64,000 nt of DNA from Rhodospirillaceae bacterium (GTDB lineage: Bacteria; Pseudomonadota; Alphaproteobacteria; Rhodospirillales; UBA2165), in NCBI GenBank assembly GCA_018674495.1, contig JABHAA010000101.1, positions 41,896 through 105,895 on the forward strand, given 5' to 3'. Positions within the stretch are counted from its first letter, which is position 1. The number at the start of each line of letters is the position of its first letter. The notes below the pieces were generated by a model, which saw only the letters and a list, made by a program, of their open reading frames with translations, did not search any database and was not told where the DNA came from. Positions 32,565 through 41,765 of the stretch are shown in pieces. The translations under genes were made by a program, and so were the position numbers.

Positions 32565-35500
32565 TTAAGCGGTCGCGCGCATTTCCATGGCCTGGCCGAG
32601 GTCGACCGAAACCAGTTGCGAAACGCCCTGTTCGCCCATGGTCACGCCGAACAACCGGTCGACCCTTGCCATAGTCATGCGGTGATGGGTGATGACCAGA
32701 AAGCGGGTCGACAGAGAATGGGCGATTTCCTCGACCAGAGAGCAGAACCGGTCCACGTTGGCATCGTCCAACGGCGCGTCCACTTCGTCGAGCACGCAGA
32801 TCGGCGCCGGATTGGTCATGAACACGGCAAACAGGAGCGACAAGGCGGTTAGCGCCTGCTCGCCGCCGGACAGGAGCGACAGAACCTGTAGGCGTTTGCC
32901 CGGCGGGCTGGCCATGATTTCCAGGCCTGCTTCCAGGGGATCGTCGGATTCGGTCAGTGTCAAATGGGCGCGGCCGCCGCCGAACAGGCGCACGAACAAT
33001 TCCTGGAAATGGGTGTCCACTTCTTTAAAGCTGGCCAGCAGTCGCTGCCGGCCTTCGCGGTTCAGATCCGAGATGCCGCGCCGCAATTTGTCGATCGCGG
33101 CCAACAGATCGCCGCGCTCCGAGACAAGCGTTTCCATTTGTTCGGTCAGTTCCTCGGCCTCGGTCTCGGCGCGAAGATTGACCGGCCCCATATTCTCGCG
33201 CTCCCGTATCAGGCGCTCGACCCGCTTTTCGGCGGCTTCCAGGGCCGGCAACTCGGTGTCTTCCTTGGCCCCGGCAATCTCGCGCAATTGATCGGGCCCA
33301 GTGCGCAGCCTGTCATTGATGCGCTCGGTCAGGGCGGCGGTGGTCTGATTGGCTTGTTCGACGGCGGCTTCGGCGCGCACCCGGGATTCCCGTACAGCCG
33401 CAAGCCCCGCGTCGGTTTCGCGCAGCAACTTGTCGGCCTCGGACAGCCGGGTCTCGCCCGCGGCCAGCTTGTCGGCGAAGCTGGCGCGCTCGGCTTCGGC
33501 TTTTTCGGTGCGCTCCAATAGTTCGGTGCGCCTCCGTTCGATGTCGGACGGCTGATCGGCCAGCCGTTGTAGCTCTTCGCGCAAAGCATCGCCGCGTTCG
33601 CTAAGGCTGCTTTGGCGCTCTGCGGCACCTGATTTTCGTTTCTCCCAGGATGCGGCTTCTTCGCCGATTGCAGCCAAGCGCCGGCGCCGGTCCTCGGCCC
33701 GCCGGTTCAGGGTTTCGGACGCGCTTTGCGCCTCTACCAGGCGAGTCCGCTGGGCATTCACGTCCGTGCGCATTTTGGCCGCCTCGGCGCGCACCGGTTC
33801 CAAATCCGACATTTCCACGGCGCCGGCTTCCAGCTCGGCAGCCGCGCCCGCCGCCTCTTCCAGGTCCGATTTTATGCGCGCCGCGCCTTCTTCGCGGGCC
33901 GCCAGACGGGATTGGCTTTCGGTGGCTTTCTGCCGGATGCCGGACAGTGCTTCGCGGGCCTCGGCCAGCCCATTGGCGGCTTGGCGGGCCGCGCCGTTGG
34001 CTTCGGCTTCCAGGCGCGCCGCTTCGGCCGCGCCGGTGCGGGCCGCATCGGCGCTTTCCTTGGCACTGGCGGCGGCGCGCCTGGCGGCGTCCATCTCGCT
34101 TCGTGCGTTTTCCAGCCGGTTGCGCTGTTCGAGGCGCACCGCCGCGCCGGTGGGCGCTTCGGCGGCGGCGTAATATCCGTCCCAGCGCCAGAAGGCGCCA
34201 TCTCTTGTCACCAGCCGCTGGCCCTGGTGGAGGAGCGGCTGCAAACGCCAGCCTGTTTCCACATCGGCGACGATACCGATCTGGCTCAGCCGCCGATGCA
34301 ATGGACCCGAGCCTTGAACATGGTCCGATAATGCCTCTGCGCCACTGGGAAGCGCTGGTGCGTCATCATTTTGGCTGGCGATGGTATGCCAGTGGACTGG
34401 TGCCGCTTCGTCGGTGGCCGCCGACAAATCGTCGCCGAGGGCCGCGCCGAGGGCCGCTTCCAGACCGCTATCGACGGCCAGCGTATCGACAACCGGCGGC
34501 CAAAGATCGGGGTCGCCAAGTTCGAGCATTTCGGCGAGGGCTTTTTCTTCTGCCTCCAGGCGCGCCAATTCATTGATCCGGGATTGGGCTGCTTCGGTGG
34601 CTTCGTCGGCCAGCCCTTGGGTTTCGCGGCGCTTCGTTGTGGCCGCTTCGGCGGCGCTGGCGGCATTTAGGGATGCTTCCTCGGCGCTTGCCACGGCTTC
34701 TTCGGCTTCGGCAATTTTGGCCGGATCGATGGCCTCGGCGCGTAAGCCGGTGATCTGGCCGGAGATTTCTTCGTCGCTGCCGCGCAAGCGTTCGATACGC
34801 CCGGCCAGTTGCTGGCGGCGGGCGGAAAGATCAGCGCCGCGGGCTTCCAGACCGGCCAATTTCTCGGTCAATTCGGTCAGGCTGCTTTCCACCTTGGCTG
34901 TGGCGGCGCGCTGGATTTCCAGCTCGGACGCTGCCGCTTGGGCCGCCGCCTCTTCGTCTTTGCCGGTGCCGCCGATTTCTGTGGTCTCTTGATTGAGCCG
35001 CGCCATGGCCGCATCGGCGTCTCCCGACAAGGCGATCTCGCGGTTCAAATCATCGCCGATCTGCTCCAGCCGGGCTTCGCCTTCGAGGCGCGCCGCGTCC
35101 AGCCGGCCGGCCTCTTCGTCCAGGCTTTCGCGGGCCAAGGTGAGGCGTTGCAGGGCGGCGCCGGCGGCAGCTTCGGCGCGGCGAAGTTCGGGCAAGCCGG
35201 TCGCCGCCTCGGCCTGCTGGGTTGCGGCCTGGGCTGCGGCGGCGGTGGCCACGCCGACAGTGCGCTCGATCTCCGCAAGCCCGGCCCCGGCGGCCTCTAA
35301 TTCGGATTCGGCATTGTTCCAAAGAATGAGGAACAAAGTGGCCTCGGCTTTCCGGACATGGTCGTTGAGATTGCGGTAACGCGATGCCTGGCGGACCTGT
35401 TTTTTGAGGCTTTGCATTTGCGCTTCGAGAGTAATCAGGATGTCGTCGAGACGTTCGAGATTGGTTTCGGCGCCGCGCAAGCGAAGCTCGGCCTCGTGGC

Positions 35501-36029
35501 GGCGCGAATGCAGCCCAGTGATACCAGCCGCTTCTTCCAGCAATTTGCGCCGTTGCACAGGCTTGGAGGATATGATTTGGCCGATATGGCCCTGGCCGAC
35601 CAGCGCCGTCGAGCGGGCGCCCGACACCTGATCGGCGAACAGCAATTGCACGTCACGGGCACGCACTTCCTTGGAATTGACCCGGTAGGTGGAGCCTTTT
35701 TCCCGCTCGATCCGGCGCGAAATTTCGATGCTGTCGGTGCTGTTGAACTCAGCCGGCGCGTCGCGGCCCGAATTGTCCATGGTCAGCAGCACTTCGGCGA
35801 TATTGCGTGCCGGCCGGTTGGCGGTCCCGGAAAATATGACGTCGTCCATTTCGGAGCCGCGCATTTGCTTGGCCGAGGTTTCGCCCATCACCCATTTCAG
35901 GCTTTCGACAATATTCGACTTGCCGCAGCCATTGGGCCCGACGACGCCGGTCAGGCCGGGCTGGATGTCCAATTCGGTTGCGTCGACGAAGGACTTGAAA
36001 CCGGTAAGTTTAATTTTGTTGAATTGCAT
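32565..36029 (-). CDS. smc: Chromosome segregation protein SMC
   Basis: 1154 aa. N-terminal head with Walker A 'GPNGCGKSNI' (31-40), long coiled coils, a central hinge around residues 500-640 ('LGDPDLWPPVVDTLAVDSGL' begins it), and a C-terminal head with signature 'LSGGEQALTALSLLFAVFMT' (from residue 1053) and Walker B 'PICVLDEVDAPLDD'. It compacts and segregates the chromosome with ScpAB. Highly GC-biased codon use in the coiled coils gives several long antisense open frames which are not genes. It follows the dsbA-like gene after 23 nt. Confidence 0.97.
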   Translation of the reverse strand: MQFNKIKLTGFKSFVDATELDIQPGLTGVVGPNGCGKSNIVESLKWVMGETSAKQMRGSEMDDVIFSGTANRPARNIAEVLLTMDNSGRDAPAEFNSTDSIEISRRIEREKGSTYRVNSKEVRARDVQLLFADQVSGARSTALVGQGHIGQIISSKPVQRRKLLEEAAGITGLHSRRHEAELRLRGAETNLERLDDILITLEAQMQSLKKQVRQASRYRNLNDHVRKAEATLFLILWNNAESELEAAGAGLAEIERTVGVATAAAAQAATQQAEAATGLPELRRAEAAAGAALQRLTLARESLDEEAGRLDAARLEGEARLEQIGDDLNREIALSGDADAAMARLNQETTEIGGTGKDEEAAAQAAASELEIQRAATAKVESSLTELTEKLAGLEARGADLSARRQQLAGRIERLRGSDEEISGQITGLRAEAIDPAKIAEAEEAVASAEEASLNAASAAEAATTKRRETQGLADEATEAAQSRINELARLEAEEKALAEMLELGDPDLWPPVVDTLAVDSGLEAALGAALGDDLSAATDEAAPVHWHTIASQNDDAPALPSGAEALSDHVQGSGPLHRRLSQIGIVADVETGWRLQPLLHQGQRLVTRDGAFWRWDGYYAAAEAPTGAAVRLEQRNRLENARSEMDAARRAAASAKESADAARTGAAEAARLEAEANGAARQAANGLAEAREALSGIRQKATESQSRLAAREEGAARIKSDLEEAAGAAAELEAGAVEMSDLEPVRAEAAKMRTDVNAQRTRLVEAQSASETLNRRAEDRRRRLAAIGEEAASWEKRKSGAAERQSSLSERGDALREELQRLADQPSDIERRRTELLERTEKAEAERASFADKLAAGETRLSEADKLLRETDAGLAAVRESRVRAEAAVEQANQTTAALTERINDRLRTGPDQLREIAGAKEDTELPALEAAEKRVERLIRERENMGPVNLRAETEAEELTEQMETLVSERGDLLAAIDKLRRGISDLNREGRQRLLASFKEVDTHFQELFVRLFGGGRAHLTLTESDDPLEAGLEIMASPPGKRLQVLSLLSGGEQALTALSLLFAVFMTNPAPICVLDEVDAPLDDANVDRFCSLVEEIAHSLSTRFLVITHHRMTMARVDRLFGVTMGEQGVSQLVSVDLGQAMEMRATA

Positions 36030-36052
36030 TATGCCGGGTTCCTACGCGCCGC

Positions 36053-36685
36053 CTATTTCGCCGTTTTGGCGAGGGCGTCGTCGAGCATGACCTTTAAGCG
36101 GGCCGCCGTCAGCTCGCCCTGGATCATCTCTTCGCCCAGGAACAAGGTCGGCGTCGAGCGCACTTGCTTGGTTTTGCTCGCCGTGTTGCGGGAATTGATG
36201 ATGCTCTCATAAAGCGCCCGATTGCTCATGCAGGCATCGAAGGTTTTTTGCGATATGCCGGCCAGGCGCCCGATCTGCGCCAGCGCCGCCGACGGGTTGC
36301 GCGCCCGCGCCCAATTGAGCTGCGAGCGGTAGAGCATTTGCACCAGCGGAAAATACCGGTTTGGGGCGGCACATCGGGCCATCATCGAAGCGGCCTCTGC
36401 AGTTTGATCCAAGGGGAAATCCCGGTAGATCAGGCGCACCCGGCCGGTATCGATATACTCTTTTTTGATTTGTACCAGGGCGCCCCTATGCAAGGCGGCG
36501 CAGTGGGGGCAGGTGAACGATGCGTATTCGGTCAGCGTCACCGGCGCATCGGCGCGGCCCAATATGCGTTCGCCCTCCAACACCGATTTTTCCGGCAATT
36601 TCTGTGCGTTCGCTTCGAAGCCGGTCAGCGCCAGCACCAATAGCAATCCGACAATTCCACCGATTTTAACTATATATTTGTACAT
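36053..36685 (-). CDS. DsbA-family thiol:disulfide oxidoreductase (periplasmic)
   Basis: 210 aa. N-terminal signal sequence ('MYKYIVKIGGIVGLLLVLAL', cleavage near 'EANA|Q'), thioredoxin fold with active site C59-P-H-C62 in 'YASFTCPHCAALH' and cis-Pro in 'VRSTPTLFLGEEM'. The DSBA-like helical insert lies between them. It likely oxidises or isomerises periplasmic thiols. Position between smc and dciA is conserved in alphaproteobacteria as I recall it. It has no DsbB partner in the window. Confidence 0.9.
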   Translation of the reverse strand: MYKYIVKIGGIVGLLLVLALTGFEANAQKLPEKSVLEGERILGRADAPVTLTEYASFTCPHCAALHRGALVQIKKEYIDTGRVRLIYRDFPLDQTAEAASMMARCAAPNRYFPLVQMLYRSQLNWARARNPSAALAQIGRLAGISQKTFDACMSNRALYESIINSRNTASKTKQVRSTPTLFLGEEMIQGELTAARLKVMLDDALAKTAK

Positions 36686-36827
36686 TTATATTCCCACCCA
36701 CAAGATGTTGATAAATATAACGCCCGAATCCGTAGCCGACAAGACGCTAAAATGACTTAGGGCGTGATTGATTTCAGGGGTATTTCGCCGGCCATGCGGC
36801 CCGCACCCGGGACTTCAGGTTTCGGGC

Positions 36828-37316
36828 TTAGCCCTTCTTCCTGGCGGCATTGCGGGCCATCACGCCTTGGCCGAGGGCGCGCAGCGCTTCGGTCAGATCG
36901 CCTGCGTCCAGATCCCCTAAGCGCGCATCGAGGGCCTGGGCGTCGGCCTTGGCGATGGCCGGTTTTGCTGGGGCTGGTGCGGCCCGTGTGATCGGCCCAT
37001 GCTGGATGCGCAGGCGCGCGATCGCGCCGTAGCCGAAGTGGCTGTTGATGCGCTCGATAATCTGCGGCTCCAGATGCTGGATTTCCAACGCCAGCGAGGA
37101 CGAATCGACACGCAAATGTAAGGTGCCGCCGCGCCGGCTCTGGCCGGGATAGGATATGCGTTCCGGCAAGCAGGCGCCGGCCAAATGGCTGCCGACGATG
37201 TCGGGCCAATGCTCAATTATGCCGGCGCCGCCGAACCCCCGGCGCTGGAATATCGGGCGCGTCAAGCGCTCGACGCTGGCGGAGATGGAACGTATCTGAT
37301 GGCGCCGGACAGTCAT
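36828..37316 (-). CDS. dciA: DciA-like protein (DUF721)
   Basis: 162 aa. The DUF721 core is 'IIEHWPDIVGSHLAGACLPE' and 'GGTLHLRVDSSSLALEIQHL', followed by a basic, Pro/Ala-rich tail. DciA loads the replicative helicase DnaB in bacteria without DnaC. The next gene toward smc is the dsbA-like gene after 142 nt with no coding feature. It is divergent from mutY with 89 nt between starts. Confidence 0.85.
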   Translation of the reverse strand: MTVRRHQIRSISASVERLTRPIFQRRGFGGAGIIEHWPDIVGSHLAGACLPERISYPGQSRRGGTLHLRVDSSSLALEIQHLEPQIIERINSHFGYGAIARLRIQHGPITRAAPAPAKPAIAKADAQALDARLGDLDAGDLTEALRALGQGVMARNAARKKG

Positions 37317-37405
37317 GATCTAAAGGTAGGCTTGAGCGCGGCGGAGGGCAAATCAAAATGGCGTGCCGGGGTGTCATAGCGGGCCTCATAATCTAGGATC
37401 ACCCC

Positions 37406-38470
37406 ATGGACAAGATCGCGATTGCCAATGCAGCGCCCCGGCTGCTTGCCTGGTATGATGCCAACCGCCGCCACCTGCCGTGGCGCAGTGCGCCCGGCGC
37501 GGCGCCCGATGCCTATCACGTCTGGCTGTCGGAGATCATGCTGCAGCAGACTACGGTGGCCGCCGTGATCCCCTATTTCGAATATTTTATTCGGCGCTGG
37601 CCCGATATCAATGCTCTTGCCGCCGCGCCCTTGGATGATGTGCTGCATGGCTGGCAGGGGCTTGGCTATTATGCCCGGGCGCGCAACCTGCATAAATGCG
37701 CCCGCCTCGTCGCCGCCGATTTCGCGGGGCGCTTTCCCGCCGACGAGGATGCCTTGCGCCGGCTCCCGGGGATCGGCGCCTATACGGCGGCGGCGATGGC
37801 GGCCATCGCCTTCGGGTTTTCGGCGGCGCCGGTGGATGCCAATATCGAGCGCGTCGTGGCCCGCCTGTTTGGCGTTGGCGCGAGACTGCCCAAGGCCAAG
37901 CCGCGCATCAAAGCGCTGGCCGCGAGCCTGGTGCCCAAGGAGCGCGCCGGCGATCACGCCCAGGCGCTGATGGATCTCGGCTCCTCCATCTGCACCTCCG
38001 GCCGCCCCGACTGCGCCGCCTGCCCGCTGGCCCAAGGATGCCGAGCGCGCAGAGCCGGGAACGCCGAGCTTTACCCGAAAAAAGCGCCCAAAAAACCAAG
38101 GCCGACCCGCCATGGCTGGGTCTTCTGGGCGCTGGATAGCAAGGGGCGCGTGGCTATCCAGCGGCGCCCGGAAGAAGGATTACTGGGCGGCATGATGGAG
38201 TTTCCATCGACGCCATGGCAAGAGGAACCCATCGAAACTTCGGCGGCCATCAAAGCTGCGCCGGCGGCGGGTGACTGGCGCCAGCTACCAGGTCTGGTGC
38301 GCCACAGCTTCACCCATTTTCACTTAGAGTTGCGCGTTCTTCTGGGCGTATTGGATGGGCGCGGTATTAAGAGAACCTGGTGTCCACCTACCCGGCTCGG
38401 CGAATATGCGCTGCCGACGGTGATGAAAAAAGTGGCGCGCCATGTGGACCGGGAAGGCTCTAAACGTTAA
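37406..38470 (+). CDS. mutY: A/G-specific adenine glycosylase MutY
   Basis: 354 aa. Helix-hairpin-helix 'RLPGIGAYTAAAMAAIAFGF' (119-138), catalytic Glu E43 in 'LSEIMLQQTT' and Asp D144 in 'PVDANIERVV', and the [4Fe-4S] cluster C196-x6-C203-x2-C206-x5-C212. The C-terminal NUDIX-like domain recognising 8-oxoG is present ('GLVRHSFTHFHLELRVLLGV'). It excises A opposite 8-oxoG. It ends 11 bases inside the end of the convergent flagellin-like gene. Confidence 0.95.
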   Translation: MDKIAIANAAPRLLAWYDANRRHLPWRSAPGAAPDAYHVWLSEIMLQQTTVAAVIPYFEYFIRRWPDINALAAAPLDDVLHGWQGLGYYARARNLHKCARLVAADFAGRFPADEDALRRLPGIGAYTAAAMAAIAFGFSAAPVDANIERVVARLFGVGARLPKAKPRIKALAASLVPKERAGDHAQALMDLGSSICTSGRPDCAACPLAQGCRARRAGNAELYPKKAPKKPRPTRHGWVFWALDSKGRVAIQRRPEEGLLGGMMEFPSTPWQEEPIETSAAIKAAPAAGDWRQLPGLVRHSFTHFHLELRVLLGVLDGRGIKRTWCPPTRLGEYALPTVMKKVARHVDREGSKR

Positions 38471-39692
38471 CGCTGAGGGTGGCGCCAAGTACGGCTTCCG
38501 ATGAGGCTTGGGTGCTGCGTTGGATGCCGCTGTCCTGGGACAAAACCAAAGAGAATACCAACGTATTGCCGCGCGACGCCAACAGCGAGAATTGAAACTG
38601 CGCCACTTGAAATTCCAACTCGGCAGCCAGCAACGTGGCCTGGCGGTCGCTTTGGATGTCTTCGGCGATGCTGAGAATTTCATTTTGCAGCCCGCCGATT
38701 ATGGTGTCGAAGACGGTGGCCCGTGATTGCAGCGTCGCCCGGTCGGCGAGGAAATCCGCCTCGGTCAGCAGCAATAGGGATTCGGCTTCGTCCAGATCAG
38801 CCTTGATGCGGGTGATGGCGGTGGAGTCTGTGGAAGTATCGAAGTTCGCATACAGCCACGCATCCAGAAGGCCGAGCCCGCCCCTGGTCAGTTGGCCTGA
38901 GATGGCGGTCGATCCGTTGCCCGATGACAGTGTGAAATTGACGTTGTCGGAGGAATCGATGCTGGTGAAGGTGAGATCGGTAACCGTATCGGTGACGCCG
39001 GTGGCGGTAACGTGATCGCTGGAATATTCGGTCAGGGTGCCGACCGCGTCTTCGGAAGCGGCGTAGCCAGTGTCGGACTTAAAGATATCGCCGCTGGCAT
39101 CTTCTGTAATGTAATAGTCGGTGCCCAGATAGACGCCGTCGATTTGCAACGTATCGCCGTCGGAATTGTAGGGCGCGAACAAGGTTTGCGTCGAAAACGA
39201 TGAGCGCGACAGCGAGCCGATCAGATTTTTCTGAAAATAGATGCCGGCGTCCTTGAAGCTTTGGGCGCCGGCGGAGGAAAGCTGATTGATCTTGCGCAGC
39301 TTGTTGTCGAAATCGACGGCGAAGTCGGCGGCGGTGATATTGCCGGCTTCCAGCTCGGTCACCTGTTCTTGAAGATAATCCACGTGGTTCCGCAAAAAAC
39401 CGATTTGAGTGAAGGACTGGTTAAGGACGCCGATTGAGTCGTTGATGCGGTCTTTGCGGCTGATCAATTGTGATTGCTGGTGCAGCAACGCCTCGCTGAT
39501 CGGCGTCGTGGCGCTCTGGTCGAGTTTGGCAAGAGCCGCGTCGATGCGCGATGCAAATTGTTTGGTGAGGCTGGACGCTGCTATCGATTGCGCGTTCCCA
39601 CGGGCCAACACAAGCACCCGATCGATGGAATTTACGCCGCCCGAAAGAGTGTTGACGATAGAGATCGTCGGATCGAATGCCGTTGCGGCCAT
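38460..39692 (-). CDS. Flagellin-like/helical-rod protein of uncertain function
   Basis: 410 aa. Helical N- and C-terminal parts (about 1-160 and 290-400) enclose a Ser/Thr/Asp-rich beta region ('GDTLQIDGVYLGTDYYITED', 'VNFTLSSGNGSTAISGQLTR'), the layout of flagellins and hook-associated proteins; the terminal 'LLAAELEFQVAQFQFSLLAS' is heptad-like. But the typical flagellin N-terminal motif is not visible and no flagellar genes are nearby. The ATG at 39692 is 8 nt after AGGAGGT, better placed than the GTG at 39698. It is preceded by a promoter-free 179-nt stretch to yqgE. Confidence 0.6.
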   Translation of the reverse strand: MAATAFDPTISIVNTLSGGVNSIDRVLVLARGNAQSIAASSLTKQFASRIDAALAKLDQSATTPISEALLHQQSQLISRKDRINDSIGVLNQSFTQIGFLRNHVDYLQEQVTELEAGNITAADFAVDFDNKLRKINQLSSAGAQSFKDAGIYFQKNLIGSLSRSSFSTQTLFAPYNSDGDTLQIDGVYLGTDYYITEDASGDIFKSDTGYAASEDAVGTLTEYSSDHVTATGVTDTVTDLTFTSIDSSDNVNFTLSSGNGSTAISGQLTRGGLGLLDAWLYANFDTSTDSTAITRIKADLDEAESLLLLTEADFLADRATLQSRATVFDTIIGGLQNEILSIAEDIQSDRQATLLAAELEFQVAQFQFSLLASRGNTLVFSLVLSQDSGIQRSTQASSEAVLGATLSVNV

Positions 39693-39871
39693 GCCCACCG
39701 ACCTCCTGTCGGATCACAAAGCGGTCTTCAAAGGCGCGCCGGTCCGGGACATTCTGTCCCTGAAAAAACCATGCCGCCCGCTGCTTAGCGCAATCAGTAT
39801 AGCATATGGAGTGCTTTGGATACAATATCCAGGCTAAAAAACGCTAAATTCTGCCATTTTTTTCAAATTTC

Positions 39872-40483
39872 TCATAGATCGACACCGCGCCTGAGAAGCG
39901 CCCGGCGCCACATGGATTTGGTCTCATGGCCGAAGACGATGGCCGCATCGGCGGGCACCGTGATCCAGTCCTTGCGCCCCAGCTCTTGTTCCAACTGGCC
40001 AGCGCCCCAGCCCGAATAGCCCAAAAACAGCACCGATTTTTGAGGCCGCTTGCCTGCGGCGAAGGCGTCCAGAACTTCGCGCCCCGACGATACCGCCAAT
40101 CCGCCGTTGCGGCAGACCGCGGTGCCGGCACGAAACTCACTGGTATGCAGGATAAATCCGGCATCCGGTTGCACCGGCCCGCCGCGGCGTAGCTTTATCA
40201 CGCCGCCGGTGTCCGTGCCCGGCTGAATGCGGAACGAGCGCAACACGTCGGCGAGCTTCAACTCCCCCACCGGCCGGTTGAGCACCAGCCCGAAGGCGCC
40301 CGACGCATCGTGGCGGCAGACATAGATCACGGTCTCGGCAAAGTTGGCATCAAGCATCCGCCCGGAAGCCACCAATAGCTTGCCGGCCAGCGACGATTTG
40401 GCCGGCGGCGCCGTCTGCGCGAACGCAGCCCCGGCCAGCGCAGCCGCAAAAATTGCGATCAGGATCAACCGTCTGGAGGCCAT
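39872..40483 (-). CDS. YqgE/AlgH (UPF0301) family protein with signal peptide
   Basis: 203 aa. The UPF0301 core is 'LLVASGRMLDANFAETVIYV', 'CRHDASGAFGLVLNRPVGEL', 'GGPVQPDAGFILHTSE' and 'LFLGYSGWGAGQLEQELGR'. It has an N-terminal secretion signal ('MASRRLILIAIFAAALAGAA', cleavage near 'AFA|QT'), which ordinary YqgE proteins lack. The function of the family is not settled. The ATG at 40483 is preferred over longer options that would place charged residues before the signal. Divergent from the methyltransferase at 40567. Confidence 0.82.
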   Translation of the reverse strand: MASRRLILIAIFAAALAGAAFAQTAPPAKSSLAGKLLVASGRMLDANFAETVIYVCRHDASGAFGLVLNRPVGELKLADVLRSFRIQPGTDTGGVIKLRRGGPVQPDAGFILHTSEFRAGTAVCRNGGLAVSSGREVLDAFAAGKRPQKSVLFLGYSGWGAGQLEQELGRKDWITVPADAAIVFGHETKSMWRRALLRRGVDL

Positions 40484-40566
40484 ATTGGTTTTCCGACATT
40501 CTTTCGTTAACCAGGGGATAGTATAGTGGGTTGCACCCCGCTGGCACCACAAGATGCAAGGATGAG

Positions 40567-41388
40567 ATGGCGAATACCAATACCGATAAATTGTTCGGCG
40601 GCGATGCCCTTGGCGCCTATGCCATGCGGGACGTGGAAAGCGTGGCTGGCATGCTGCAAAGCGGCTCTATTTCCGTGATTTGGTCGCTGGCCGAATTGCA
40701 GGATTTCTTCGGCGTCACCGGCGATGTGGCCGAGATCGGCGTCCATCATGGCCGTTTGTTCATCATGCTGTGCCTGGCGATGAACGCGGGTGAGCGCGCC
40801 TTTGGCGTCGATCTGTTCGGTGATCCGCCGGGCGCTAACAAGGACGATCACGACCAGTTCCTGGCCAACCTGGCGCGCTTTCAAATCCAGCCCGATCATT
40901 TCGATCTCGCCGTCCAGGACAGCCGCACGTTGATCCAGGGCCAATGGCCCGGATCCGCGGGCAATGTCCGTATGGTCAGCGTCGACGGTGACCACCGCCG
41001 GGACGCGGTGCTGCGCGATCTGGCTTTGGCGGCGGCGTCGCTGAACGAAGGCGGCGTCATCATCGCCGACGATCTTTTCAATCCCTGGTACCCGACGGTG
41101 ACCGAAGCGATTTATGAGTATTTCTGGGACCGGCCCGGCGATATGGAGCCGGTTGCCTTCATCGCCGCCAACGGCCCGGTGGAGACCGGCGCCGCCAAGC
41201 TTTTGATCGCGCGCGCGGGTTTCGCGGCCCGCTACAAGGCCGGGCTCAAGCTGCTCAATCAGGACGATCTCAAACATTGCGATGCTTTCGCCGGCTACGC
41301 CGACGTGCCCAGCTTCTACTTCGCGGGCCAACCCTCGAAGCGGCCCCTGGACGCGGCGACGGCGGAAATTTTGGCCGACATCACCTGA
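40567..41388 (+). CDS. Class I SAM-dependent methyltransferase (Methyltransf_24-like)
   Basis: 273 aa. The SAM-binding motif I is 'GDVAEIGVHHGRLFIMLCLA', motif II 'AFGVDLFGDP', and post-motif 'VSVDGDHRRDAVLRDLALAA' with 'GGVIIADDLFNPWYP', the pattern of CmcI-like and Methyltransf_24 proteins often encoded with glycan or secondary metabolite genes. The acceptor is unknown. ATG at 40567 just downstream of GGATGAG. It is the first of a row of three methyltransferases on this strand; unlike the next two, its base composition equals that of the chromosome. Confidence 0.8.
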   Translation: MANTNTDKLFGGDALGAYAMRDVESVAGMLQSGSISVIWSLAELQDFFGVTGDVAEIGVHHGRLFIMLCLAMNAGERAFGVDLFGDPPGANKDDHDQFLANLARFQIQPDHFDLAVQDSRTLIQGQWPGSAGNVRMVSVDGDHRRDAVLRDLALAAASLNEGGVIIADDLFNPWYPTVTEAIYEYFWDRPGDMEPVAFIAANGPVETGAAKLLIARAGFAARYKAGLKLLNQDDLKHCDAFAGYADVPSFYFAGQPSKRPLDAATAEILADIT

Positions 41389-41765
41389 AACCACACGGGC
41401 ACGGCCCGATTTGTTCGACATGCAACACGCAACACGTGGTTTGGGCATGGACATCATCACCATTTATGGAAATCCATGGCTTTCTGGGCTAAAAGCGGGC
41501 ATCTGCTGGCGCAGATTTCAGGTATGCATTGCCCCCGGAAGCGGACATTGTTAACCAATTGCCTTACAGATTGCCTCCGGCGCTGCATCGTCTAATATGG
41601 TGTCCAAATTAACCGCGTCTGGGAGGCATAATGGTGGACCGGGAGTTTCAACGCAGGCTTGCTGCTGACGTGCCGGTTAAACTACCTGATGGGGCCGGAC
41701 AGAGATGGTGCGGATATTGTTACTTAATTGTAAGTTACAGGTTCCCCAGAATATGATCACAAATT
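41389..41765 (+). other. 377-bp intergenic region, AT-richer than surroundings
   Basis: No convincing gene. A 41-codon frame at 41631-41756 has a good GGGAGG site before its ATG and contains 'WCGYC', but no family is recognised, so it is left as a possible small gene. A second short frame starts at 41451. The change of base composition toward AT begins around 41390. No clear terminator follows the methyltransferase at 41388. Confidence 0.4.

Noticed and set aside
33650..34576. 308-codon open frame on the plus strand inside smc, with others in 32.6-35.4 kb
   Set aside because: They are antisense to the GC-rich SMC coiled-coil codons and rich in Arg, Pro and Ala; no domain is seen.
36757..37209. 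150-codon minus-strand open frame overlapping dciA
   Set aside because: Arg/Gly/Ala-rich shifted frame of dciA without family resemblance.
41451..41756. Two short plus-strand frames between the methyltransferase and FkbM genes
   Set aside because: One has a good ribosome binding site, but neither resembles a known family; mentioned only within the gap entry.
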